Below are positions 52,924-61,965 of a DNA stretch of 64,000 nucleotides, in pieces (the stretch's first letter is position 1; each line of letters opens with the position of its first letter). The stretch covers positions 310,001-374,000 of the forward strand of contig NZ_JAPDIR010000002.1 in assembly GCF_029870595.1 (NCBI RefSeq), given 5' to 3'. Source of the DNA: Sphingomonas sp. CBMAI 2297. GTDB taxonomy: Bacteria; Pseudomonadota; Alphaproteobacteria; Sphingomonadales; Sphingomonadaceae. The position numbers were made by a program, and so were the translations under genes. Under the pieces are notes generated by a model. The model was not told the DNA's origin. It worked only from the letters and a program-made list of their open reading frames with translations, and ran no database searches.

Positions 52924-54078
52924 TCAGCGCGCTGCCGCGGATCGATCGGCGGCGAACAGCGGCACGGTGAACAGGAAGCTCACCAGGTACAGGCCGGCCG
53001 CGAGGAAGCCGATCATATGCGCGCCATGACCTGCCAGGGTCGCACCGATCGCCGGCCCGATCGCGGAGCCCAGCGCGAGGAGGGCGGCGCCCATGCTGCT
53101 CCAGCGGCCGCTGCGGTCGAGCCGGGCCAGTGCGCCCAGGATGAAGGGCAGGCCGAAGAACCAGGCGGTCTTGACGATGATCGCGCCCACCACATAGGCG
53201 GCCATCAGCGGCATGGCGAGCAGCAACGCCGAGGCGATCAGGCCGGCAAAGGCCAGCGCATTGGGGCCGCTCCGGCCGAAGCGCTGCCCGGCCGCCATCG
53301 ACAGCAGGGCGCCCGCGATCGCGCCGAGCACCGAAATGCCGAGCAGCACGCCCACCTGGCTGCGATCGAAGCCGACTGCCAGCCCCATCCGCTCCTGGAA
53401 CGACCACAAGGTGGTATGGCCGGCATAGAGGCAGAGCAGCGCCAGCGCGCCGCAAGTGGCCGGGGCGTTGATCGCCAGGCCATGCCGGACGCTGCTCGCA
53501 TGCGTCTCCTGCGCTGAACGAGGCGGTGGCGGGATCAATCGCGCGCAGGCGAGGCCGATCGCGGCGACGATCGCGAGTATCGCGACGATGCCCGCCAGGC
53601 CGAACGTCTGGGCGATCCACCCCGACAGGGCGAGCAGCAGCGCGGCATAGGCCAGGTTGACGAAGGTGGCGATCGCCCAGACCCGTTGCGGGTCGGCCCG
53701 CCCGGCATAGGCGGCGAACACGGTCGATGCGGTGAAGCCCATCGCCAGGCCAAAGGCGGCGCGGATCGCCAGCAATGGCACGAAGCCGCCTGCCCTGGCG
53801 GTCAACAGGCTGGCGACGATCATGACCGCGAGACCGATCGCGGCGAGCATCGGGCGCCGCGCGCGGTGCAGCACGAGGTAGAAGAGCAGCAGCCCCAGCG
53901 CATAGGCGCCGTTTTCCGCCGCGAGCGCCAGGCTCGCCTGCGGGGCCGTGAGGCGCAACTCGTCGATATAGAGGCCCAGCATCACCGGGCTCAGCGTGGC
54001 GCTGGTCATCGCGCCGGTTCCGATGACGATCAGTGCGGCCAGGCTGGTCCGCGATTCCCCGGGCGCATCAGGCTGCAT
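52924..54078 (-). CDS. MFS transporter
   Basis: A 384-residue major facilitator protein with 12 helices. Helices 1-2 give MTSATLSPVMLGLYIDELRLTAPQASLALAAENG and the loop has HRARRPMLAAIG in place of the usual GxxxDRxGRR motif. The substrate is probably the compound degraded by the co-encoded enzymes. Its start overlaps the end of the aldehyde dehydrogenase gene by 11 bases. Confidence 0.85.
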   Translation of the reverse strand: MQPDAPGESRTSLAALIVIGTGAMTSATLSPVMLGLYIDELRLTAPQASLALAAENGAYALGLLLFYLVLHRARRPMLAAIGLAVMIVASLLTARAGGFVPLLAIRAAFGLAMGFTASTVFAAYAGRADPQRVWAIATFVNLAYAALLLALSGWIAQTFGLAGIVAILAIVAAIGLACARLIPPPPRSAQETHASSVRHGLAINAPATCGALALLCLYAGHTTLWSFQERMGLAVGFDRSQVGVLLGISVLGAIAGALLSMAAGQRFGRSGPNALAFAGLIASALLLAMPLMAAYVVGAIIVKTAWFFGLPFILGALARLDRSGRWSSMGAALLALGSAIGPAIGATLAGHGAHMIGFLAAGLYLVSFLFTVPLFAADRSAAAR

Positions 54079-55543
54079 GGGTGATCGCCTGCGGCGTGGT
54101 GAAGGCGGCGAGCCCGGCGAGCCCGCCCTCGACTCCGAAGCCGGATTGCTTGCGCGGCTCGAATGGCGTGCCGAGCGCCATGCCCGGCCGTGACCCGGCG
54201 GTGGCGATCACGTCCATCGATCCGACCCGCAGGCCGGCGGCGATCCGCTCGGCCGCATCCCGGTCCGCGCCCCAGATGGTCGCCGCAAGGCCATAGGGTC
54301 CATCGTCCGCGAGGCGGATCGCGTCGTCCAGATCGGCATATTCCTGCACCGTCAGCAGCGGGCCGAATATCTCCTGCTGGACCAGCGGGCTGTCCTGTGG
54401 CGGGCCGAGCGCCAGTTCGGGCGCGGCATGGAAGCCTTTCGCCGGCAAGCCGTCGGGCACGGCCGATAGCGGCACCACCAGCGCGGTGCGGCGCGCAATC
54501 TCGCGAAAGCCCTGGACGGTTTCATATTGCTTGCGGCTGGCGAGCGGCCCCAGCCTCGTCGCCGGATCGCGGGGGTCGCCGACGGGCCAGCCGGCGGCTG
54601 CTGCGCGCAGCCCCTCCACCGCCGCTTCCAGGCCGCCCCTGGGCACCAGCAGCCGGGTTCGGGCCGAACACCATTGGCCGGTGTTCCAGAAGGCGGCGGC
54701 GAAGACGCCGGGCCAGATCTCGGGCTGGCCGATCATGTCGGGCAGCACCAGCTGGGGCGACTTGCCGCCGCACTCCATCGTCAGCGGCTTGAGCGAGCGC
54801 GACGCCGATGCCCGGATGATCGCCTGGCCAGTCGATGTCGAACCGGTGAAGGCGATCATGTCGACACCGGGATGTGCCGCGAGCGTCGCGCCGGTCGTGT
54901 GTCCGGCACCCGGCACCACGTTGAACACGCCGGGCGGCAGGCCCGCCTCGCTCGCCAGCCGGGCGAGCAGGACGGCGGATCGCGGCGACAGTTCCGATGG
55001 CTTCAGGACGAGCGTGTTGCCGGCGGCCAGGATCGGGACCGCGCGGATCAGCACATTGGCAGTGGGAAAGTTCCACGGGGTGATCGCTCCGACCACGCCG
55101 CGCGGCCGCCGGACGGCACCCTCGGCAGGTTCCTCGAGCGCCGGGATCATGCCGGCATAATGGCCGATCAGCAGCGGCCCCTGCGCGATCAAAGTCCTTG
55201 CATCGGCCACCGGACGGCCGACTTCCCGGGTTTCCAGCCAGGCGAGCTGCTCGACTTCCCCGGCAATGCGCGCGGCCCAGGCCAGCAGCAGCGCGGCGCG
55301 CTCGGCGCCGTCGATCCGGCCCCAATCCTCCCGCAACGCCGCGCGCGCCGCGACCACCGCCGCTTCGACCGCCGGTGCGCCGCCATCGCTGAAGTCCCCC
55401 GACACCGCACCGGTCGTCGGATCGATGCTGACGATCGGATTCCCGCCAAATGCCCGGGCCTCGCCCCGGATCCAGGCGTGACCCAGCGCTTGCGGCAGGG
55501 GGGCGTCCCATGCCGGGATATTCCGGGCGGCCGGAGAATTCAT
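54068..55543 (-). CDS. Aldehyde dehydrogenase
   Basis: NAD(P)-dependent aldehyde dehydrogenase of 491 residues. Catalytic residues are the Cys in NTGQWCSARTR and the Glu in TMECGGKSP; the cofactor motifs are ITPWNFPTAN, KPSELSP and TGSTSTGQAI. It converts an aldehyde, probably made by the adjacent GMC alcohol oxidoreductase, to the acid. The ATG at 55543 overlaps the GMC stop by four bases. Confidence 0.93.
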   Translation of the reverse strand: MNSPAARNIPAWDAPLPQALGHAWIRGEARAFGGNPIVSIDPTTGAVSGDFSDGGAPAVEAAVVAARAALREDWGRIDGAERAALLLAWAARIAGEVEQLAWLETREVGRPVADARTLIAQGPLLIGHYAGMIPALEEPAEGAVRRPRGVVGAITPWNFPTANVLIRAVPILAAGNTLVLKPSELSPRSAVLLARLASEAGLPPGVFNVVPGAGHTTGATLAAHPGVDMIAFTGSTSTGQAIIRASASRSLKPLTMECGGKSPQLVLPDMIGQPEIWPGVFAAAFWNTGQWCSARTRLLVPRGGLEAAVEGLRAAAAGWPVGDPRDPATRLGPLASRKQYETVQGFREIARRTALVVPLSAVPDGLPAKGFHAAPELALGPPQDSPLVQQEIFGPLLTVQEYADLDDAIRLADDGPYGLAATIWGADRDAAERIAAGLRVGSMDVIATAGSRPGMALGTPFEPRKQSGFGVEGGLAGLAAFTTPQAITHAA

Positions 55544-57123
55544 GAAGAGGTTCCGATCAGGTCTGCGGCCTTGTCGCCGATCATCATGGCGGCGGCCTGG
55601 GTGTTTCCGCTGATATGGCGGGGCATGATGGAGGCATCGGCGACAAAGAGCCCCTCGACGCCGCGAACCTTGAGCGCCGGATCGACCACCGAGCCGACGT
55701 CCGAGCCCATCCGGCAGGTGCCGACCGGATGATAGAGCGGCGTCGCGAGGCCGCGGATCTGGCGCTCGGCCTCGGCCTCGTCGGCACGCAGGTCCGGCCA
55801 GCCGATCCGTTCCTCGACATAGCCGCGAAATGCCGGCGCATCGACGATCCGGCTGCACAGCGCCACGCCGCGACGCAGCGTCGCGACGTCTTCGGGCGCG
55901 TCGAGCAGCTGGGGAAAGATCAGCGGTGCGGCGCTCGGGTCACTGCTTGCCAGGTCGATCCTGCCCTTGCTCCGGGGATGGTTCACGCTGGCGACGACGC
56001 TGACCATCGGAAACGGCGCCAGCTTCCGCTCGGAGTCGCGACCGAAAGGAGTGAGGTGGATCTGGATGTCCGGCGACGACAGCCCCGCCTGGGTCCGCGC
56101 GAAGCCGACCGCCTGTGCCGTCGGTGCGGCGGCGGGGCCTTTCCCCGCCAGCCAGAGCAGCAGCGCGCGTGCCATTCCGGCCAGGTTGGCCTGCTGGTTG
56201 AGGGTGGGCACCGAGACCTTGAGGCCCATCCAGATGCCGGCATGCTCCATCAGGTTGCGGCCGACTTCGGGCGCGTCGACAAGTACGGGAATGCCGAGTT
56301 CGCGCAGCCGGGCGGCCGGGCCGATTCCCGAAAGCATCAGCAGCTTCGGGGTATGGACCGCGCCGCCGGACAGGATGACCGCCTTGCGCGCGAAGACCGC
56401 GCGGACCACGCCGTCCTGTTCGAACTCCACGCCGATCGCCCGGCCGTTCTCGAAGATCACCCGGCGCGCGCGTGCCCCTTCCAGCATCCTGGTGCTGCCG
56501 CTGGAAATCGCGGGTTTCAGGAAGGCGGTGTAACTGTCGTGGCGGCGGCCCCTCCTGGCCGAGCTCTGCACATGGCCGATGCCGTCCTGCCGCTCGCCAT
56601 TGATGTCGGGATTGAATGCCAGGCCTGCCTGGCCGGCCGCTTCGATGAAGCGCGGCGTCAGTGCATGAACATAGGGCAGGGGAGACACGTGCAGCGGCCC
56701 GGTGGCGCCGCGAACCTGGGATTCGGCATCATCGACGGTTTCGATGCGCCGGAAATAGGGAAGCAGGTCACGATAGCCCCAGCCTGGCGCGCCGAGATCG
56801 CGCCAGGCATCGAAATCCTCGGGCGCGCCGCGGACGAAGATCATCCCGTTGATCCGCGTGCTGCCGCCCGGGCCAAGCCCGCGGGGCCAGTCCTCGATCC
56901 GGCCGAGGCGGCTGGGATCCGGCTGGGAGACCAGCTTCCAGTCATAAAGCGGGTGGCCGTTGGTATGGATCGTTGCGGCCGGTATCGCCTCGATCCGCAA
57001 TCGGCCGGCGCGCCCGGCCTCCAGCACCGCGATCCTGGTTCCGGGTGTTTTCGCCAGTCGCCCGGCCACGGCGCAACCGCCAGCGCCGGCGCCGACCACG
57101 ACATAGTCGAAATCCCCCGTCAT
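55540..57123 (-). CDS. GMC-family FAD alcohol dehydrogenase/choline dehydrogenase-like
   Basis: FAD-dependent oxidoreductase of 527 residues. The FAD motif is DYVVVGAGAGGCAVAGRLA; the GMC signature GGSTRINGMIFVRG and the second signature with GGAVHTPKLLMLSGIGP follow; the catalytic region is YHPVGTCRMG with SGNTQAAAMMIGDKAA. It oxidises a primary alcohol to aldehyde. It overlaps both the amidohydrolase upstream and the aldehyde dehydrogenase downstream, which sets the enzyme order as hydrolysis, alcohol oxidation, aldehyde oxidation. Confidence 0.93.
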   Translation of the reverse strand: MTGDFDYVVVGAGAGGCAVAGRLAKTPGTRIAVLEAGRAGRLRIEAIPAATIHTNGHPLYDWKLVSQPDPSRLGRIEDWPRGLGPGGSTRINGMIFVRGAPEDFDAWRDLGAPGWGYRDLLPYFRRIETVDDAESQVRGATGPLHVSPLPYVHALTPRFIEAAGQAGLAFNPDINGERQDGIGHVQSSARRGRRHDSYTAFLKPAISSGSTRMLEGARARRVIFENGRAIGVEFEQDGVVRAVFARKAVILSGGAVHTPKLLMLSGIGPAARLRELGIPVLVDAPEVGRNLMEHAGIWMGLKVSVPTLNQQANLAGMARALLLWLAGKGPAAAPTAQAVGFARTQAGLSSPDIQIHLTPFGRDSERKLAPFPMVSVVASVNHPRSKGRIDLASSDPSAAPLIFPQLLDAPEDVATLRRGVALCSRIVDAPAFRGYVEERIGWPDLRADEAEAERQIRGLATPLYHPVGTCRMGSDVGSVVDPALKVRGVEGLFVADASIMPRHISGNTQAAAMMIGDKAADLIGTSS

Positions 57124-58328
57124 GCGGCTTCGCGACCCGCACGGAGCTTGAGGTCGACCAGCTTGAGGAAGAAGCTGGCGCCGATCGGCAGCAGCCGGTC
57201 CTCGAAGTCATAGTCCGGGCTGTGGAGCATCGGCGTGTCCTTGGTGACGCCGGTGCCGAGCAGCACATAGGCGCCGGGCAGGCGCTCCAGCATATAGGCG
57301 AAATCCTCCGAGCCGGTGACCGGCGGCATGTCGCGGATCACCGCCGCATGACCCAGCATCTCGCCCAGTGCGGCCGCGGCGATCCCGGCCTCGCCGGCAT
57401 GGTTGACGGTTGGCGGGAACAGGATCTCGAAGTGCATGTCGCAGGCCACGTCGTGCGCCCGATCCATGCCGGCGCAGCAGCGGCGGAGTTCCGTCTCCAG
57501 CGCCCGCATCGTCGCTCCGTCGAACGCGCGCGCGGTTCCCGTCAGGGTCACGGCATCCGGGACGACGTTGAACGCATCCCCGCCATTGATCGAGCCGACC
57601 GTGATCACCGCCATGCCGCTCGCCGGGATCCGCCGCGCCGGTATCGCCTCGATCAGCGGCACGAGCGCCGCCGCCGCCGATATCGGGCTGGCCGTGAGAT
57701 GCGGTGTCGCCGCATGGCCGCCCCGTCCGCGCACCTCCACCACGAAGCGCGCGGCGCCGGCACAGGCCGGCCCGGCATGCACCGCCGCCGTGCCGAGCGG
57801 CAGCGGCGGCGCATTGTGCAGCGCGAATACCGCGTCGCAGGGAAAACGCTCGAACAGGCCCGCATCGATCATCGCCCGCGCGCCGCCCAGGCCTTCCTCC
57901 GCCGGCTGGAAGATCAGATTGACCGTTCCCGCGAAATCGCGCCGCCCGGCCAGGATCCGCGCCGCCCCGAGCAGCATGGCGGTGTGGCCGTCATGTCCGC
58001 AGGCATGCATCAGGCCGGGCCGGGCCGAACGATGCGCCGCCTGGCCCCGCTCTTCGATCGGCAGCGCGTCCATGTCGGCGCGCAGCCCGATGCTCGGCAC
58101 GGCGGCGTCCGGAGCGGACTCCCGGCCTCGGATGACCCCTACCACGCCGGTGCCCCCCAGTCCGACATGGGTTTCGATGCCCCAGGCGCGCAGCCGGTCG
58201 GCGACGAAGGCGGCGGTCTCCACTTCCTCGAAGCCCAGTTCCGGATGCTGATGAAAGTGGCGCCGCCAGGCCGTCATGTCGGCTACCAGCGGGGCGATCT
58301 CTCGATCCAGGGTCATGGCCGGGTTCAT
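57120..58328 (-). CDS. M20-family amidohydrolase (hippurate hydrolase/IAA-amino-acid hydrolase-like)
   Basis: Zinc or manganese amidohydrolase of 402 residues, peptidase family M20D. It has RRHFHQHPELGFEE, the metal motif HACGHDGHTAMLLGAA, the Glu pair in FQPAEEGLGGA and the lid-domain RGRGGHAATPH. Relatives cleave N-acyl amino acids (hippurate, indole-acetyl amino acids). ATG at 58328 has GGAG six bases before it. It is the first gene of the operon, and the likely substrate class is an N-acylated amino compound. Confidence 0.93.
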   Translation of the reverse strand: MNPAMTLDREIAPLVADMTAWRRHFHQHPELGFEEVETAAFVADRLRAWGIETHVGLGGTGVVGVIRGRESAPDAAVPSIGLRADMDALPIEERGQAAHRSARPGLMHACGHDGHTAMLLGAARILAGRRDFAGTVNLIFQPAEEGLGGARAMIDAGLFERFPCDAVFALHNAPPLPLGTAAVHAGPACAGAARFVVEVRGRGGHAATPHLTASPISAAAALVPLIEAIPARRIPASGMAVITVGSINGGDAFNVVPDAVTLTGTARAFDGATMRALETELRRCCAGMDRAHDVACDMHFEILFPPTVNHAGEAGIAAAALGEMLGHAAVIRDMPPVTGSEDFAYMLERLPGAYVLLGTGVTKDTPMLHSPDYDFEDRLLPIGASFFLKLVDLKLRAGREAA

Positions 58329-58440
58329 GATGGCTCCAATCGTCGAGCCTCCCCTCGTGGGAAGGATCGGCATGACCCTAGGCCCTAATGGAGGCGGCGT
58401 GCTTATGGCGGCGGCGGGCGGATTATGCCGGGCGCACTAT

Positions 58441-59364
58441 TTATGCGGCGCTGCCCCGCGCGACCGATGGGCTCATTCCGAAATAGGCCTTGTAGGCGAG
58501 CGAGAAGTTGCTGAGATGGCCATAGCCGCAGCGCTCCGCGATCTCGCTGATCGACAGCGCGTCCTCGCCAAGCAGGGCGCGGGCGCTTTCCATCCGTTCC
58601 TTCTGCAGCGCCTGGCCGATCGTCTCGCCATAGAAGGCGCGGAACATGGTGTTCAGCCGGGTCCGGTTGGTGCCGACGGCCCTGGCCAGCTCCGCGACGC
58701 CGAGCGGCCGATCGAGATGCTCGGCGATGATCGCGCGAGCCTGCTGCACGCGGCGGACCTCGCGCTCGGTGAGGCCGTGATGGTCGGAACGGTTGAACTG
58801 GCTGATGAAGAAATCGAGCAGCAGGCAAGTCAATTCGTCGATCTTGGCGCGCTTGAACCGTTCCTGCGTCCAGGGTGAGCGGCGGGCGTCGAGGATCTCG
58901 GCGGCGCAGAGCGCGGCGGCGCGCGGCAGCTGGTAGCGCCGGAACAGGAGGCGCTGGGCGAGGAACTCGCTGGCTGCCCGCACTTCCCGGGCCTCATCCT
59001 CGAAACCGGCGATCCGGCCATCGCCGAGGCGAGGCAGGAACAGCGTCACCGAACGTTCCTCGGTATCGTCGAGGATGATCTGCCGCTTGACCACGCCCAT
59101 GGGCTGGTGCGCGATCACCAGGCATTCCCCGGCGATTTCCGAGGCCGGCGCGTCGTTGAACTGATACTGGCCGGCGCCGGTCAGCTGCACCTTGAACGTG
59201 AGCCGGCCGTCGCCCACGAGCTGTTCGTCGATCCGGCCGCGGGAGCGGCCATCGATCACCACGCCACTGATCTCATCGTCGCGGAGGAATTGTTCGAAGC
59301 GGCCATTCACATAGTGCGGAACGTTTCCCGGCGGTTGTGCCCCTTGCAGCTCTATGGTCGCCAT
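58441..59364 (-). CDS. AraC-family regulator, PchR-like
   Basis: A 307-residue regulator. The N-terminal domain has a cupin-like region with LTFKVQLTGAGQYQFND and QPMGVVKRQIILDDTEERSVTLFLP, as in siderophore regulator PchR. The C-terminal double helix-turn-helix is RPLGVAELARAVGTNRTRLNTMFRAFYGETI and LSISEIAERCGYGHLSNFSLAYKAYFGMSPS. It is placed between the catabolic operon and the divergent TonB receptor, both likely targets. Start 59364 chosen by protein content. Confidence 0.9.
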   Translation of the reverse strand: MATIELQGAQPPGNVPHYVNGRFEQFLRDDEISGVVIDGRSRGRIDEQLVGDGRLTFKVQLTGAGQYQFNDAPASEIAGECLVIAHQPMGVVKRQIILDDTEERSVTLFLPRLGDGRIAGFEDEAREVRAASEFLAQRLLFRRYQLPRAAALCAAEILDARRSPWTQERFKRAKIDELTCLLLDFFISQFNRSDHHGLTEREVRRVQQARAIIAEHLDRPLGVAELARAVGTNRTRLNTMFRAFYGETIGQALQKERMESARALLGEDALSISEIAERCGYGHLSNFSLAYKAYFGMSPSVARGSAA

Positions 59365-59628
59365 GGTCTTGCCTCGATCGGCGGCATGCCGGTGGCAAGC
59401 TTCGCACGGAAGCCGGTTCCTGCCAAATCGGACCAATCCTGCAGGCGGCGTGGCGCTTCGGGTTCGATTTTCTGCGCGCGTCATAAGCAATCCGGGCTCG
59501 CGCATAACAACGTCTCGTCAAAAGGCGTGAAGAGTGGCCGGGTTGATTTCCCATGGAGACGCCGCGACCCCCAACAAGGCGCGGCGCGCAGGGCAGGGGA
59601 CGCCCGGTTGGGAGGGAGGGTAGGACAT
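59365..59628. promoter_or_regulatory. Divergent promoter region, regulator/TonB receptor
   Basis: This 264-base region between two divergent genes should hold both promoters. No near-consensus -35/-10 pair or obvious operator repeat stands out; a G-rich ribosome-binding site (GGGAGGGAGGGTAGG) ends it before the receptor ATG. Confidence 0.4.
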
Positions 59629-61965
59629 ATGCGACATCATCTCCACGGCACCGCCTGGACGGCACTGGCGCTCGCGACGATCGGCAGCACCGTTCCGCTG
59701 GCATCGGCCCGGGCGCAGGCACAGCTGCCGGAACCGCCCAGGCCGCAGGAAGAGGGCGCCGCGTCGCCCGATGAGATCGTGGTCACCGCCCGCAAACGCA
59801 ACGAACGCCTGCAGGATGCGCCGCTCTCGGTGAATGCCCTTTCGGCGGCCGAACTGCGCCAGGGCAATGTCCGTGATTTCAAGGACGTGCTGCGCAAGGT
59901 GCCCGGCGTCTCCTTCTCGGGCGCCGAGCTGGGCCAGAGCCGGTACAGCATCCGCGGCGTCAGCACGACCTCGCCCAGCCCCACCGTCGGCATCTATCTC
60001 GACGACATATCGCTGCTCGGCGCGACCAATGCCTTCAGCGGCGCAGCCGACCCCGTGTTCTTCGATTTCGGCCGGGTGGAGATTCTCAAGGGGCCGCAGG
60101 GGACGCTCTATGGCGGCAGCGCGATGGGTGGCGCGATCAAATATGTCAGCCGTGCGCCGGAACCGGGCAACACCACGCTGGACACCGCGACGGGCATTTC
60201 CAGCACCGCGCATGGCGGCATCTCCTATCAGGGCGAGGCGGTGCTCAACCTGCCATTGTCCGACCGGCTCGTGCTGCGCGCCGGAGCCCTGTATCGCGAC
60301 AATGCCGGCTATATCGACAATGTGGCGAACGGAGCCGCGGTCGATGTGCGGACCAGCACGACGGCGCCACCCGCCGCGCTGATGCCGCTCGTGCGCCCCT
60401 CGTTGAGTACGCTGACCGACAGGAACCAGAATTCAGACCATGTGCTGGCGGTGAAGGCGGCGCTGCTCTGGCAGCCCGATTCGTCGCTGGACATCACGCC
60501 TTCATTGTTCCGCCAGGCCTATCGGCAGAAGAATAGCGGCGTCTTCTGGACCAATCTTCCCGATCTGCGGAGCTCGTTCCGCCTTGCGCAGCCTACCGAC
60601 GACGACCTTGGCGTCTACTCGCTGAACATGGTCAAGCATCTGGGCGGCGTCGATATCACTTCGCTCACTGCCTATGTCGACCGATCGGTCCGTTTCGACC
60701 GGGACTATTCCTTCTACATCGCGACGCTGGTTCCGGCGCTGTACGGCGTCAACTCGCCCAACGCGTCGAACAGCAGCACCAGGACGTTCAGCCAGGAACT
60801 GCGGGCCGCGTCGGCCAATTCCGCGGCGCGGCTGCGCTGGACGGCCGGCCTCTATTATGCGCGGCAGCGCGACGAGCTCGACCAGACCGTCAATTCGATC
60901 GGAGTGGGGGCGCTGCTGGGGACCGGCACGGACAAGGTCTATCACGGCAATACGGTGAGCAGGCTGACCCAGTTCGCGGCCTTTGCCGATCTCACCTTCG
61001 AGATCCTGCCCGGCCTGGATGCCACTGCCGCGCTGCGCTATTTCAACCTCAGGCAGGCGATCGACACGCGCGGCGACGGCGTGCTGAACGGCGGCGATAC
61101 CCATGGGACGGCCAGCACGCGCGAGAGCGGCGTCAATCCGAAGTTCGGGCTCTCCTATCGCGCCGGCCGCGACAACCTGCTCTATGCCAGCGCAGCCAAG
61201 GGCTTTCGTCCCGGCGGGGGCAACCCGTTCGCGGTGGCGCCGGGCCAATGCCAGGCCGATCTCGCCAGTCTCGGCCTGTCCGCGGTGCCCGTCGGCTTCC
61301 GTTCGGATTCGCTGTGGACCTATGAGGTCGGCAGCAAGAACCAGTTCCTCGATCGCCGCCTGACCCTGAACGGCGCGGCCTTCTATACCGATTGGAAGAA
61401 CATCCAGCAGAACGTCTTCCTGCCGGGATGCGGCTTCTCGTTCAGCGGCAATGTCGGCGGCGCGGAGATCAAGGGCGCGGAACTGGGCGCCCAGTTCGCG
61501 ACGGGCGGCCTGACGCTCGGCGCCGCTGCAAGCTATACCGATGCCAGAATATCCAGGAGCGCCCCCGGCGTCTCGGCCAGGGTGGGGCAGCCGGTCCTCG
61601 ATACGCCGAAATGGATCGCCAATGCCAACATGGCCTATCGCGTCGCGCTCGGCGGCGGGGTCACCGCGACGGCACGGGCCGATTATCAGTATCGCAGCTC
61701 GAGCCTGAGAGTGTTCGAGGACAGCTTTACCGTCGGCACTCCGGCCGGCCCGGTCGCCGCCACCAACTTCACTCGGCGGCAAAGAGCCTATGATGTCGTC
61801 AATCTGGGCCTGCTGATCGATACCGGCGCATGGCAGGTCGATCTGTTCGTCAACAACCTGCTCGATAAGGCGCCGCTGCTCGACCACAATGTCGTCAGCG
61901 GGATCGAGGCCGCCATCACCCTGCGGCCAAGGACGATCGGGCTGGGCGTGCGCCGGCAATTCTAG
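59629..61965 (+). CDS. TonB-dependent receptor
   Basis: Outer-membrane receptor of 778 residues. Signal peptide cut near ASARA (residue 29), TonB box DEIVVTARKRNERL (about 47-60), plug domain with LKGPQGTLYGGSAMGGAIKYVSR, barrel with SLWTYEVGSKNQFLDRRL and NNLLDKAPLL, and a terminal Phe (VRRQF). It is likely the uptake port for the compound broken down by the divergent operon. ATG at 59629 is chosen because of the signal peptide and the ribosome-binding site; the frame is open farther upstream without receptor sequence. Confidence 0.94.
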   Translation: MRHHLHGTAWTALALATIGSTVPLASARAQAQLPEPPRPQEEGAASPDEIVVTARKRNERLQDAPLSVNALSAAELRQGNVRDFKDVLRKVPGVSFSGAELGQSRYSIRGVSTTSPSPTVGIYLDDISLLGATNAFSGAADPVFFDFGRVEILKGPQGTLYGGSAMGGAIKYVSRAPEPGNTTLDTATGISSTAHGGISYQGEAVLNLPLSDRLVLRAGALYRDNAGYIDNVANGAAVDVRTSTTAPPAALMPLVRPSLSTLTDRNQNSDHVLAVKAALLWQPDSSLDITPSLFRQAYRQKNSGVFWTNLPDLRSSFRLAQPTDDDLGVYSLNMVKHLGGVDITSLTAYVDRSVRFDRDYSFYIATLVPALYGVNSPNASNSSTRTFSQELRAASANSAARLRWTAGLYYARQRDELDQTVNSIGVGALLGTGTDKVYHGNTVSRLTQFAAFADLTFEILPGLDATAALRYFNLRQAIDTRGDGVLNGGDTHGTASTRESGVNPKFGLSYRAGRDNLLYASAAKGFRPGGGNPFAVAPGQCQADLASLGLSAVPVGFRSDSLWTYEVGSKNQFLDRRLTLNGAAFYTDWKNIQQNVFLPGCGFSFSGNVGGAEIKGAELGAQFATGGLTLGAAASYTDARISRSAPGVSARVGQPVLDTPKWIANANMAYRVALGGGVTATARADYQYRSSSLRVFEDSFTVGTPAGPVAATNFTRRQRAYDVVNLGLLIDTGAWQVDLFVNNLLDKAPLLDHNVVSGIEAAITLRPRTIGLGVRRQF

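Noticed and set aside
59107-59628. An N-terminal extension of the TonB receptor
   Set aside because: The extension has no receptor features and overlaps the AraC gene in antisense; the signal peptide and ribosome-binding site place the start at 59629.
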